A stretch of 31,934 nucleotides of DNA from a virus: positions 1 through 31,934 of IMG/VR virus record IMGVR_UViG_3300037502_000944; one strand, given 5' to 3'. Both the position numbers and the translations under genes were made by a program. Under the pieces are notes generated by a model. It ran no database searches and had not been told where the DNA came from. It was given only the letters and a program-made list of their open reading frames with translations. Positions 8,611-17,222 of this stretch are shown in pieces (position 1 is the first letter of the stretch; each line of letters starts with the position of its first letter).

Positions 8611-9066
8611 ATGAACGGACGACGCCCTATGAATATGCCGATGCAGCCTGATCGTCGCCCGCAGGAGCTGGCACGTATGCTGGCCATGCAAGAGCGCAAC
8701 TCCTCGCTAAACGGCCCGGGGATGCAGCAGCCAATGCGCCCCTCGTCGGCTTATGCTGGAGCAACGCCTAACTCTGCCCCCGGCGTTGCCCCGCAATCCA
8801 TGAACTTTAACGGCCCTCCCGGCCCGCAGCAGTACGGCGGCCCCATTAGCAACCCGTCCATGAGTGCAATGGCTGCTCCGCAGCAGGCTGGCGTTGCAGG
8901 CGCGATGCCAATGGGTGGCATGGGTCGCCCGCGAATGTCGCCGCAGGTTGGCGGTCAGATGCAGCGCCCACGCGGCCCCGGCGCACAAGGTTATCCACGC
9001 TCGCCGGGCTTAACGACCCCGCAGGGAGGTGGCTACAGAGGGGATTTTGACTATGGCCAAGAGTGA
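8611..9066 (+). CDS. Gly/Pro/Met/Gln-rich low-complexity protein
   Basis: 151 aa. The start is ATG 8611, nine bases after the S74 gene stop, with AGGA at 8601-8604. After a short helical start (RRPQELARMLAMQERN) the chain is disordered and rich in Pro, Gly, Met and Gln (for example GAMPMGGMGRPRMSP). No domain, membrane segment or catalytic motif is visible. It lies between the S74 protein and the putative ejection proteins, so it may be a virion or assembly factor. Its stop overlaps the next gene by 14 nt. I do not recognise a family. Confidence 0.65.
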   Translation: MNGRRPMNMPMQPDRRPQELARMLAMQERNSSLNGPGMQQPMRPSSAYAGATPNSAPGVAPQSMNFNGPPGPQQYGGPISNPSMSAMAAPQQAGVAGAMPMGGMGRPRMSPQVGGQMQRPRGPGAQGYPRSPGLTTPQGGGYRGDFDYGQE

Positions 9067-10276
9067 TCGCGTCCGATACGTCAGCACGTTCCGCGCTCCG
9101 ACCGAGTACGAGCGCCAGTTAGAGGAAGCCCGCCGCCGCGCTGCCCTCGCTGAAGCCCTCGCACAGCAGCAATATCAGCCGATGGAAGGGACGGCTGCGC
9201 CGATCCCCCGTGCTGCGCCGCTTGTTAAGGCATTGCAGGGCTACCTGACCGCCCGCGAAGGGCGCAAAGCGCGTGAGGCTGCCGAAGAAGCAAAGGGCAT
9301 GGAGGCAGATTACGCCCAGCGTATGCTCGGTCGTATGCAGGGCGGGTACGAGTACGACCCAAATGCAGCGCCTGCCGTTATCCCCGAGCAGACCGAATTG
9401 GCTGAAGTCACGCGGCAATCGCAATACCGTCGTTCGCCCGAGGAAGTGTTGGATATGGCATCCACCGGGCTTGGCACGGCTGCACTCAAAGATCGCCCAA
9501 TTATGGCGCAGCGCATCGCGCAGATGCTTGAAACGCCGAAAACGGCAGAGTTTGGAACTACGCCGCAGTTTGATGCGTCTGGCCGCGCTTTTGTTGTTAA
9601 CAAAGCCGGTGAAGTGCGTTATTTGGATGGCGTCAAAAAGCCCGCTCCCGAAGCGCCAACCTCGGTGCGTGAGTTTGAATTTGCACAAACAAGCCCTGAA
9701 TTTGCAAAGTTTTTGGAAAGCCGCACGCCAAGCACCAAAGTGGATGTTTCGTATGGCGCTCCCGTTGCTGGCGTAGACGAGCAAGGCAACCCTGTTTTCT
9801 TCCAGCCGAGCCGTACTGGCGGTGCGCCGTCAATGATTCCGGGCGTTCGCCCAGAAGGCAAAGCGCCGACAGAATCGCAGTCAAACGCCATGCTTTTTGC
9901 CGAGCGTATGGCTCAAGCAGAACCGCTTTTCCAAAACCCACCTCCGAGTTTTGGCTCGCGGTTCAAAGAAGGTTTGCCGGGCGGCGTAGGCAACGTGATG
10001 ATAACGCCAGAATCTCGGCAATTTTTCCAAGCCGAACGCAATTTCATCAACGCGGTGTTGCGTAAGGAATCAGGCGCAGTTATTAGCGATACGGAATTTG
10101 AAAGCGCTCGGAAGCAATACATTCCGCAACCGGGTGACGATGCGGCAACTTTGGAACAGAAACGCCAAGCCCGCGAAACCGCCATTCGGCAAATCGCAGC
10201 AGGTGGCGGTTCTGGCTACAAACCGCCTAGCATTGGCGGGTCGCAAATTATTGATTTGCCCCCGCGTCGGAGATAA
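9053..10276 (+). CDS. Putative DNA-ejection / internal virion protein
   Basis: 407 aa from ATG 9053, with AGAGGGG at 9037-9043. A GTG at 9029 in frame is less likely. The first 90 residues are Arg/Ala/Glu-rich helix. The middle is mixed. The last third carries a motif I have seen in many phage virion proteins: a FINAVLRKESGAVISDTEFE segment, then ARKQYIPQPGDDAATLEQKR and a Gly-rich end. By position (after the nozzle, before the fibre) it corresponds to the P22 gp7/gp20/gp16 ejection-protein slot. No enzyme motif is seen. The function is inferred from position and composition. Confidence 0.62.
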   Translation: MAKSDRVRYVSTFRAPTEYERQLEEARRRAALAEALAQQQYQPMEGTAAPIPRAAPLVKALQGYLTAREGRKAREAAEEAKGMEADYAQRMLGRMQGGYEYDPNAAPAVIPEQTELAEVTRQSQYRRSPEEVLDMASTGLGTAALKDRPIMAQRIAQMLETPKTAEFGTTPQFDASGRAFVVNKAGEVRYLDGVKKPAPEAPTSVREFEFAQTSPEFAKFLESRTPSTKVDVSYGAPVAGVDEQGNPVFFQPSRTGGAPSMIPGVRPEGKAPTESQSNAMLFAERMAQAEPLFQNPPPSFGSRFKEGLPGGVGNVMITPESRQFFQAERNFINAVLRKESGAVISDTEFESARKQYIPQPGDDAATLEQKRQARETAIRQIAAGGGSGYKPPSIGGSQIIDLPPRRR

Positions 10277-10279
10277 GCC

Positions 10280-12157
10280 ATGCCGCAATACCGCATTGAA
10301 GGCAAAATCTATGAAGCTGCAAGCCCTGACGAAGCATATGCAAAGCACGATCAGGCAATGGCAAGTAAGGCTGCAATGCAGCGCGGCGCTCAAATGTCGC
10401 CAGTTGCACAGGGCGCATTGACGGCGGCGCAGGGTGCTACGTTTAACTTTGCCGATGAAATGGCGGGGCTTGTAAACCCGCAGTATCGGGATGTGGTGCG
10501 CGGCGCTACGCAACAGTTTGCAGCCGAGCGCCCAATGACGGCAGCAGGACTTGAACTTGCGGGCGGTCTTGCTACTGCGCCGTTTACCGGCCCTCTCTCG
10601 CTTGGTCGTGGCGCTACCACAATGGGGCGCGTAGCGCGTACCGCGGGCGACATTGCCGCGCAGGGCGCATTGTCGGGCGCAGGCGCTGCCGATGAAGGCG
10701 ACCGATTATCGGGCGCTGCAATGGGCGCAGGCACAGGGCTTGCCATTGGTGGTGGCGCTAATGTTTTAGGTCGCGCTGTTCGCGGCGCTGCGATCACGCC
10801 TATTGCATCGCGTATGCCGGGAGTTATGGGCATAGCCCCAGAAACGCTTGGTGGTTACAACGTGCGCCCTGACTATCCCCGCGAACGTCTTGCGGAGTTG
10901 CTTGAGCGTGACGCGCAGGCTCGCATTATGACGGGTGTGGAGCCGGGGCAAGAGGCTGTGATGACAGCCGCTCGGTTGCGTAAGTTGGGCAAAGAAGCGC
11001 CGATTGCGGCTGCTGGCGGTAACACGTTGGCCGAGATTGATATGCTCGCCAACCTCCCCGGCACCGCAGGACGACAGCTAACGATGCAGCAGCGCCGAGT
11101 GGCGGCGGGGCGTGGCGGTGCTATCACCGAAACCGCCGAACGCGCCACAGGCGTTACACGCAGCGCAGAGGACGAGTTGACCAACCTTGCCAAGCGCCAA
11201 GCCGATGCCGCTGGCCCGCTTTACAGCAAACTACGTGATGTGACGTTCCCCGTTGACGAGGAATTGCAAAGCATCCTTGGCCGCGCCCGTCTTGACCTTG
11301 GCGCGGCACAGCGCACGGCAACGCGACGAGGGGAGCCGACCGCGCAGTTGCGTAGCCTTAAACAAGGCGACCAGTTGCCGTTTGCGGCTGCCGATCAGTT
11401 AAAGCGCAGCTTATGGGATAAGGCGCAAGCCGCTCGCCGTAAAGGCGCGAACAACGAGGCTGCCGACCTTGACCGCTTGCGGCTAGATTTGGTCAAAAAG
11501 TTAGACTCGCTTTCGCCTGATTACGCCAAAGCCCGCGAAACGTATGCTGGCTTTGCCGAGTTGGAAACGGCGGTAGAGTTGGGTCGCGGTGCGCTGTCGG
11601 AATCATCTGAAGCGCTGTCCAAACTGACCAAAGACCTGACGCCATCCGAATTGGAAGCGTTCCGCGTTGGTGCGGTAGACGCTTTGCGTGGTGTTGCGGG
11701 GTCGCAAGCCGGTCAAACGCGCTTGCTGAATATGTACAAAGAGCCAGAGCTGCAAGGCAAGCTCCGCGCTATCTTTGGCAACGACTTCCGTCAGTTCCAG
11801 CGCATGATTTTGTCGCAGGAAGAACTGAAGAAATTAGAGCGTGTCGGCGGCGGTTCGCAGACGTTTAAGCGTTTGGCGCAAGCGCAAGACCAAAAGGACA
11901 CGTTTGATTTGTTGCAAGCCTCACAGGCGGCAACCAACCCAGTTGGCGCGTTCCAAATGTTGCAGCAAAAAGCCACGCAATACGGGATGCCCGAGGAGCA
12001 ACGCAATCGCCTCGCAAAACTGCTGATGTTGCGTGACGAGCCTGCACAGGCCGAGTTGCGGAATATGCAGGAATATATGCGCCGTCGTGCCGCAGGGCAG
12101 GCGCTTGGACGGCAAGTATCAGGTCGTGTCGGCGCGTTTGGCGCAGGACAGGAATAG
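10280..12157 (+). CDS. Putative DNA-ejection protein with glycine-zipper segments
   Basis: 625 aa. The start is ATG 10280 with GGAGA at 10269-10273. It begins MPQYRIEGKIYEAASPDEAY, a small module seen at the start of several phage ejection proteins. Residues about 35-180 contain Gly/Ala/Thr-rich amphipathic and zipper-like stretches (GAAMGAGTGLAIGGGANVLG) that could insert in membranes. Residues about 200-600 are long Ala/Arg/Glu/Leu helices of coiled-coil character. No lysozyme or protease motif is visible. Size, composition and position fit the large ejection protein (P22 gp16 slot) that crosses the envelope with the DNA. Confidence 0.62.
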   Translation: MPQYRIEGKIYEAASPDEAYAKHDQAMASKAAMQRGAQMSPVAQGALTAAQGATFNFADEMAGLVNPQYRDVVRGATQQFAAERPMTAAGLELAGGLATAPFTGPLSLGRGATTMGRVARTAGDIAAQGALSGAGAADEGDRLSGAAMGAGTGLAIGGGANVLGRAVRGAAITPIASRMPGVMGIAPETLGGYNVRPDYPRERLAELLERDAQARIMTGVEPGQEAVMTAARLRKLGKEAPIAAAGGNTLAEIDMLANLPGTAGRQLTMQQRRVAAGRGGAITETAERATGVTRSAEDELTNLAKRQADAAGPLYSKLRDVTFPVDEELQSILGRARLDLGAAQRTATRRGEPTAQLRSLKQGDQLPFAAADQLKRSLWDKAQAARRKGANNEAADLDRLRLDLVKKLDSLSPDYAKARETYAGFAELETAVELGRGALSESSEALSKLTKDLTPSELEAFRVGAVDALRGVAGSQAGQTRLLNMYKEPELQGKLRAIFGNDFRQFQRMILSQEELKKLERVGGGSQTFKRLAQAQDQKDTFDLLQASQAATNPVGAFQMLQQKATQYGMPEEQRNRLAKLLMLRDEPAQAELRNMQEYMRRRAAGQALGRQVSGRVGAFGAGQE

Positions 12158-12167
12158 GAGATAAACG

Positions 12168-15100
12168 ATGAGCTTTAACGGCAGCGGTACATTTGTCATC
12201 AACTCGGCAGGTCAGCCTGTCGTAGCCAATACTGTCATTAGCGCGACCACGTTTAACGCGCTGACAGCCGACCTTGCAAACGGTCTGACGACCTGTATCA
12301 CCAAGGACGGGCAGAGTACGCCAACGGCCAACATTCCGATGGGCGGGTTTAAAATCACGAACCTTGCCAACGGTACGGCTGCCACAGACGCTGCCACGGT
12401 GGCGCAGATTCAAAGCAACGGCGCTGCCCTTGTTACGGTTACCGGCACCGATACGCTTATCGGTACGCTTTCGCCCGCCCTGACGACTTACGTTACGGGC
12501 GCGGTGTATTACTTCGTCGCACCAGCAACCAACACGGGCGCTGTTACGCTCAACATTGACACGCTTGGCGCTAAAGCAGTCACCCGTGACGGCACCACCG
12601 CTCTTGTGGCTGGTGACCTTGTTTCTGGCGAAATGGTTTCTGTGGTGTACGACGGCACCCGATTCCAGTTGATCAGCCCGGTCAACAGCTTCACCAACCT
12701 TAACGTATCGGGAACGCTGACCGTTGCAGGCAACACGACGTTAAACGGCAACTTGCAGGTCGGTAATGCAGGTAGCGATACGGTCAATTTTCAAGCCAGC
12801 GGTTGGACGTTGACGAACAACGTCTCCATCACGGGAACTTGGGCAGACATTGGCTCCATCACCACCGCCGACATCAACGGCGGCACCATTGACGGCACGG
12901 TGATCGGCAACGGTTCGGCTGCTGCGGGTACGTTTACGACCCTTGGCGCAACGACCGGCAACATCACCACGGTCAACGCCACGACGGTAGATAGCACCAA
13001 CCTTGAGGTAACCAACCTCAAAGCCAAAGACGGCACGGCGGCAGGCTCTATTGCCGACTCCACGGGCGTTGTCACGCTTAACAGCTTAAACGCCACAACG
13101 GTCAACATTGATGGCGGCACCATTGACGCCACGACCATTGGCGGGGCAGCCCCTGCGGCTGGCACGTTCTCTAACCTGACTGCCACCAATCTGTCGGCTG
13201 CATCAGCCAACCTTGGCGTGGCGGTTATCGGCACGTTCTCGGCAACGACGCTGGAGCTGACTAACCTTGAAGTGACCAACATCAAGGCTGATGACGGCAC
13301 CTTGGCCATGACGGTGCAAAACGTCACCGGCAAGGTCAACATTTCTGTGGCGTCTATCGCGTCAGCTAATGCCGCTGTGGCGCTCATCACAAACGGCACC
13401 GTCACCAATTTGGTGTCGTCTGACGCGTCCATTGGATCGGCTGCCATCGTCAATGCTGCTGTCACTAATTTGACGGCAACTGGCGCGTCTATCGCCTCTG
13501 CCAACCTTGGCAATGCGGTCATTTCGTCGCTTTCGTTGACGGGCGTATCTATTGCCTCTGCCAATCTCGGCACCGCCGTCATTACAAACGGCACCGTCAC
13601 AAATTTGACAGCAACAAGCGCTTCGGTCGCCTCGGTCAATGCGGGTGTGGCGCTGCTGACCACGGCCACGGTAACCGACCTGACCGCCTCTAGCGCGTCC
13701 ATCGCGTCGGCTAATATCGGCAACCTTCAGTTTACCGCAGCCTCTATCGCCTCCATCAACGCAGGTGTGGCGGTCGTTACCAACCTCACGGCTACCAGCG
13801 CCTCTATCGCCTCCGCTAACGTCGGTACGGCGGTTGTTACGACGGGAACGGTGACTAACCTCACCTCTACCTCGGCGTCTATTGCGTCGGCTAATGCGGC
13901 GGTAGCGTTGGTGACCACGGGTACGGTCACGAACCTGACTAGCACCGCAGCCAGCATCGCCTCGGCTAACCTTGGCAACGCAGTCGCCACAACCTTGACG
14001 GCCACGGGGGCGTCGGTCGCGTCTGCCAACGTTGGAACGGCGGTGGTGACAGGCTTGACGGTGACTAACGCCTCTATCGCCTCGCTGAACGCAGGTACGG
14101 CGACGATCACAACGGGCAACCTCAACTTCACCGGCACCGGCCAGCGCATCACGGGCGATTTCAGCAATGCAACGGTCGCTAATCGCACAATGTTTCAAGG
14201 AAGCGTTGCTAACGCAACGACTTTTGTTGGATTGATTCCCAACGGAACTGGAACAACGTCATCCATCAATTGTTTTGGCAATAACGACCCAACAAACGCG
14301 TCATTTTTGCGTTTATTGCAAAATTCTACAAACGACTCGCAAATTCGTTCGGACATTACAGGCACCGGCACTTATGTGCCGATGACCTTTCATACTAATG
14401 GCAGCGAGCGTGTTCGGTTAGACACATCAGGAAATTTGCTAGTCAACACGAACACTTCTGGCCAAGGTCGGTTGATGGTTAAACAGCCCTCATCATCCGT
14501 TGCCTCTGGTATTGCATTACAAGCAACATCAAATGACAGCTACCTCGGCCTTTGGAATGACGGTTCTGTATTTAACATTGAGGCGTACTACAACAGCACG
14601 GGTTCGTATCAGCCGATTGCGCTTAGAACGTCTAACGTAGAGCGTCTCCGCGTCGCCGCCGATGGGAATGTCGGTATTGGCGGGACGGCGGGGGCTGATA
14701 CCAAAGTTAATGCGCTTGGAACATACCCAACATCAGGTACGGTAACTCGCGTATTTTTTGCTAACGGCACAATCCCAAGTGGAACGACTGCGGAGGCAAA
14801 CGGGTTTCAAACCAGCCTCAATACGCAAGCGGCAGCGTTTACGCTTGGCAGTCTTTTCCATTTTCAAGCAAATGGAGGCACATTTGGCGCAAGTTCTGCT
14901 GTTACTAACCAATACGGTTTTGCCGTAGCGTCCTCCCTCACCGGAGCCACCAACAACTACGGCTTCTACAGCAACATCGCCTCTGGCACAAACCGCTGGA
15001 ACTTCTATGCAAACGGGACGGCGCGGAACTACTTTGCTGGAGACACAGGAATTGGAACAACTGGCACAAATCCTATTGGAGACAATGCCGTTGGAACCGT

Positions 15101-15680
15101 AATTTTTGGTTCTGGCGCAATAGCAATCACAAGGGACAGCAACCCTCCGTTGCTTGTCAACCGAAAAACCAATGATGGAAACTTGGTTGAGTTCTATCAA
15201 GATGGCGTTTTGGAAGGCAGTATCTCTGTTGCCGGTAATGTTGTTTCCTATAACCCATTTATGGGGTCGCACTACACCGAAATTGTTGGCGCAATGCCGA
15301 CACTTAAAGGTACGGTGCTGGAGTCATTGGACGAGTTGGTTGATGGCAAGTGCAGCAGTCAAAACCGCTTGCCTAAAGCGAAGGTTAGCGACACGGAAGG
15401 ATCAAGTACGGTCTACGGTGTTTACTTTTCGCCAGATTCTGACCCGGAAACCAATAACGGCATCCTTGCCGCAGCACTTGGCGCGTCATGGGTTCGCATT
15501 GCAGCGGGCGTGACGGTACAGCGCGGAGATTTGCTGGAATCCAACGGTGATGGCTGCGCCAAGGTTCAGTCAGACGACATTATCCGCAGCAAAACCATTG
15601 GCAAAGTGACTAGCACTACCGTTGCAGATACTTACGCGGATGGCTCGTATATTGTGCCTTGCGTTCTGTATTGCGGCTAA
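12168..15680 (+). CDS. Large repeat-containing tail fibre / tailspike
   Basis: 1170 aa. AGGAG at 12156-12160 precedes ATG 12168. Residues 1-180 look like a virion-attachment region, with a PMGGFKITNLANGTAATDAA stretch common in tail fibres, then beta-rich Thr/Val/Asn sequence. Residues about 395-650 are Ala-Ser-Ile/Val repeats. Residues about 655-1030 contain fibre-like pieces (SERVRLDTSGNLLVNT, GFYSNIASGTNRWNFYANG). The last 135 residues start near HYTEIVGAMPTLKGTVLESL and include VQRGDLLESNGDGCAKVQSD, resembling autoprocessing or trimerising C-terminal caps of fibres; I cannot confirm cleavage. It ends the structural block and is the likely receptor-binding protein. Confidence 0.78.
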   Translation: MSFNGSGTFVINSAGQPVVANTVISATTFNALTADLANGLTTCITKDGQSTPTANIPMGGFKITNLANGTAATDAATVAQIQSNGAALVTVTGTDTLIGTLSPALTTYVTGAVYYFVAPATNTGAVTLNIDTLGAKAVTRDGTTALVAGDLVSGEMVSVVYDGTRFQLISPVNSFTNLNVSGTLTVAGNTTLNGNLQVGNAGSDTVNFQASGWTLTNNVSITGTWADIGSITTADINGGTIDGTVIGNGSAAAGTFTTLGATTGNITTVNATTVDSTNLEVTNLKAKDGTAAGSIADSTGVVTLNSLNATTVNIDGGTIDATTIGGAAPAAGTFSNLTATNLSAASANLGVAVIGTFSATTLELTNLEVTNIKADDGTLAMTVQNVTGKVNISVASIASANAAVALITNGTVTNLVSSDASIGSAAIVNAAVTNLTATGASIASANLGNAVISSLSLTGVSIASANLGTAVITNGTVTNLTATSASVASVNAGVALLTTATVTDLTASSASIASANIGNLQFTAASIASINAGVAVVTNLTATSASIASANVGTAVVTTGTVTNLTSTSASIASANAAVALVTTGTVTNLTSTAASIASANLGNAVATTLTATGASVASANVGTAVVTGLTVTNASIASLNAGTATITTGNLNFTGTGQRITGDFSNATVANRTMFQGSVANATTFVGLIPNGTGTTSSINCFGNNDPTNASFLRLLQNSTNDSQIRSDITGTGTYVPMTFHTNGSERVRLDTSGNLLVNTNTSGQGRLMVKQPSSSVASGIALQATSNDSYLGLWNDGSVFNIEAYYNSTGSYQPIALRTSNVERLRVAADGNVGIGGTAGADTKVNALGTYPTSGTVTRVFFANGTIPSGTTAEANGFQTSLNTQAAAFTLGSLFHFQANGGTFGASSAVTNQYGFAVASSLTGATNNYGFYSNIASGTNRWNFYANGTARNYFAGDTGIGTTGTNPIGDNAVGTVIFGSGAIAITRDSNPPLLVNRKTNDGNLVEFYQDGVLEGSISVAGNVVSYNPFMGSHYTEIVGAMPTLKGTVLESLDELVDGKCSSQNRLPKAKVSDTEGSSTVYGVYFSPDSDPETNNGILAAALGASWVRIAAGVTVQRGDLLESNGDGCAKVQSDDIIRSKTIGKVTSTTVADTYADGSYIVPCVLYCG
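13350..14110 (+). repeat. ASIASAN 20/25-residue repeat array in the fibre gene
   Basis: About eleven encoded units begin A-S-(I/V)-(A/G)-S-(A/V/I/L)-N or a close variant. Most are 20 residues or 25 residues long. The longer form adds a T-(T/N)-G-T-V-T-type insertion before N-L-T-(A/S)-(T/S). Codons vary between copies, so the array is diverged. Units of constant phase suggest a repeating beta or triple-helical shaft. Confidence 0.7.
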
Positions 15681-15691
15681 TTGGAGGCAAA

Positions 15692-15841
15692 GTGAAACTA
15701 GACCTTACTCCCGAAGAAGTGCAGGCCATCCTGCAAGTATTGGGACAACTCCCGACGAGCAGCGGCGCATGGCCGTTGTTGGTTAAGATTGACGCGCAAG
15801 TCAAGGCGCAGACGGAACAAAAGGAGACGGACAATGGCTAA
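15692..15841 (+). CDS. Small phage protein (49 aa), unknown function
   Basis: A GTG start at 15692 has GGAGG at 15683-15687, four bases away. An in-frame ATG at 15659 lies inside the fibre gene and has no ribosome site. The chain is a helical VKLDLTPEEVQAILQVLGQL followed by PTSSGAWPLLVKI and a polar tail. I have seen similar short proteins beside phage lysis genes but know no function. It overlaps the next gene by 8 nt. Confidence 0.55.
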   Translation: MKLDLTPEEVQAILQVLGQLPTSSGAWPLLVKIDAQVKAQTEQKETDNG

Positions 15842-16145
15842 CTGGAAAGTGGAAAGCATGATCGTCAAGCCGCAAGACGGCTCGCACACCGATGTTGTCG
15901 TGACGGCAACGTGGCGCTGCACGGCTACAAGCGGCGACTACAGCGCGTCCAACTACGGCAGCATGGGCTTTGCGTCACCGGGCGACGTTTTCGTAGCCTA
16001 TCCCGATCTGACTGAGGACATTGTGCTGGGTTGGATTTGGGCAAACGGCGTGGACAAGGACGAGGTTGAGGCAAACGTAGCGCGTGAGTTGGATATGCAG
16101 GTCAACCCGCCGACCGTTGCCAAGCCGTTGCCGTGGAGTGCGTAA
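15834..16145 (+). CDS. Small conserved phage protein (103 aa), beta-rich
   Basis: The start is ATG 15834 with AGGAG at 15822-15826. The upstream in-frame ATG (15789) would add a run of Arg/Lys. The chain (ANWKVESMIVKPQDGSHTDV, then VVTATWRCTATSGDYSAS) is a short beta protein with YPDLTEDIVLGWIWANGV near residue 65. This resembles a small family found next to tail-fibre and lysis genes in Caudoviricetes. The function is unknown. The stop overlaps the next start as TAATG. Confidence 0.65.
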   Translation: MANWKVESMIVKPQDGSHTDVVVTATWRCTATSGDYSASNYGSMGFASPGDVFVAYPDLTEDIVLGWIWANGVDKDEVEANVARELDMQVNPPTVAKPLPWSA

Positions 16146-16336
16146 TGACGACGGTGCAAGAGCTGGAGGTGACTGTGACGAGTCACATTGACGTTTGCAC
16201 GGTGCGCTATGAGGCGATTCATGCGCGTCTGAAGCGCCTTGAGAGCCTGCTGATTAAGATTGGCGGCGCGATTATTCTGGTACTGCTCGGTGCGCTTGGC
16301 AGCATGGCCGTTATGTTATTGGATGCCGTCAAGTGA
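16145..16336 (+). CDS. Small one-TM protein, XhlA-like (holin accessory candidate)
   Basis: 63 aa from ATG 16145. Residues 1-38 are a polar helix (EAIHARLKRLESLLIKI) and residues about 39-60 form one transmembrane helix (GGAIILVLLGALGSMAVML). This coil-plus-C-terminal-TM layout matches hemolysin XhlA-type proteins of lysis cassettes. It is the first of three consecutive membrane genes before the lysozyme. Confidence 0.6.
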   Translation: MTTVQELEVTVTSHIDVCTVRYEAIHARLKRLESLLIKIGGAIILVLLGALGSMAVMLLDAVK

Positions 16337-16740
16337 GCGAGGACATTGAACTGCTCAAGGTGCAGATCAAGGCCGAGTTACAGCGCCTTGAAGCCCAGAG
16401 CAGCGCCAAGGACGTAGCGGGGAAGGCTATTGGCAAGGATGGCCTTAAATACATCACCGCCATCGTGGTCATTGGCGTCCTCTCTAGCCTTGCGCTGGAT
16501 AGCGAGAAGATTGCCGCCGTGATGGGGTTGCTTGGTGCCTCGCTGACCGCCCTTATCTCTATGCTGGCGTCTATCGCTGGCACCGTGGAGAAGGAAGATA
16601 AGCCAGAGTTTGAGGTGATCAAGGAACTGATCGCCAAACTAGACCGGCTTGACCGCAAAGAGCAGCCGATGCGCGTGGACGTAGAGGGCGATCATGTCAC
16701 GGTTACCAAGGGTGACGATGTAGTGAGGGCTTCCAAATGA
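16333..16740 (+). CDS. Membrane protein with two TM segments, holin candidate
   Basis: 135 aa from a GTG start at 16333, overlapping the previous stop as GTGA. It has an N-terminal coil (ELLKVQIKAELQRLEAQ), then two hydrophobic helices (YITAIVVIGVLSSLAL and AAVMGLLGASLTALISMLAS), then an acidic/basic soluble tail. Two TM helices with a charged tail fit a class II-like holin topology. Which of the three membrane proteins forms the lethal lesion cannot be decided from sequence. Confidence 0.55.
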   Translation: MSEDIELLKVQIKAELQRLEAQSSAKDVAGKAIGKDGLKYITAIVVIGVLSSLALDSEKIAAVMGLLGASLTALISMLASIAGTVEKEDKPEFEVIKELIAKLDRLDRKEQPMRVDVEGDHVTVTKGDDVVRASK

Positions 16741-17222
16741 TGACGATGGTCAGCACGTTTCTGTCGTTCCTTGCGGGCGGTTTGCCCAAGATTCTGCAAA
16801 TCTTCCAAGACCGGCAGGACAAAAAGCATGAGCTTGCGTTGGTTGCCGCACAGAAAGAGCGTGAACTAGCCCTCGCTGAACGCGGCTTTATCGCGCAGGC
16901 ACGGGTTGAGGAAATCAAGCTGGAGCAAATTCAGACGCAGACCGCTTCCGAGGAGCGTCAAGCGCTTTACAGCCACGACGTAGAGATTGGCAAAGGCGCA
17001 AGCCAATGGATGATTAACCTACGCGCCTCGGTGCGCCCGGTAGTCACCTACATCTTTGTGCTGGAACTGGTCGCGCTGAACCTTGCGGGCATTTGGTACG
17101 CATGGCATCAAGGTGTGCCGTTTGCTATCGCAATGGAGAACGTGTTTTCCGAGGATGAAATGGCGATCCTCGCCAGCATTATTGCCTTTCATTTTGGTGG
17201 TCGCGCTTTTAGCCAGAAATGA
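16737..17222 (+). CDS. Holin of the 3-TM (GTA holin-like) family
   Basis: 161 aa from ATG 16737, overlapping the previous stop (ATGA). It has an N-terminal hydrophobic segment (STFLSFLAGGLPKILQIF), a long charged coiled coil (residues about 25-80), then two hydrophobic segments (VRPVVTYIFVLELVALNLAG and a final AILASIIAFHFGGRAF). This arrangement, with RPVVTY and a Gly-Arg C-terminus, matches the GTA_holin_3TM pattern. It lies directly upstream of the lysozyme, as expected for a holin. Confidence 0.65.
   Translation: MMTMVSTFLSFLAGGLPKILQIFQDRQDKKHELALVAAQKERELALAERGFIAQARVEEIKLEQIQTQTASEERQALYSHDVEIGKGASQWMINLRASVRPVVTYIFVLELVALNLAGIWYAWHQGVPFAIAMENVFSEDEMAILASIIAFHFGGRAFSQK

Noticed and set aside
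12791-13723. 310-codon minus-strand frame in the fibre gene
   Set aside because: Repetitive Val/Ala translation that mirrors the fibre repeats; no start context.
13350-14110. Regular repeats considered as a CRISPR array
   Set aside because: The repeats are in-frame, diverged and lack unique spacers of constant length; they are protein repeats.
13362-14198. 278-codon minus-strand frame opposite the fibre repeats
   Set aside because: Arg/Gly-rich antisense of the same repeats.
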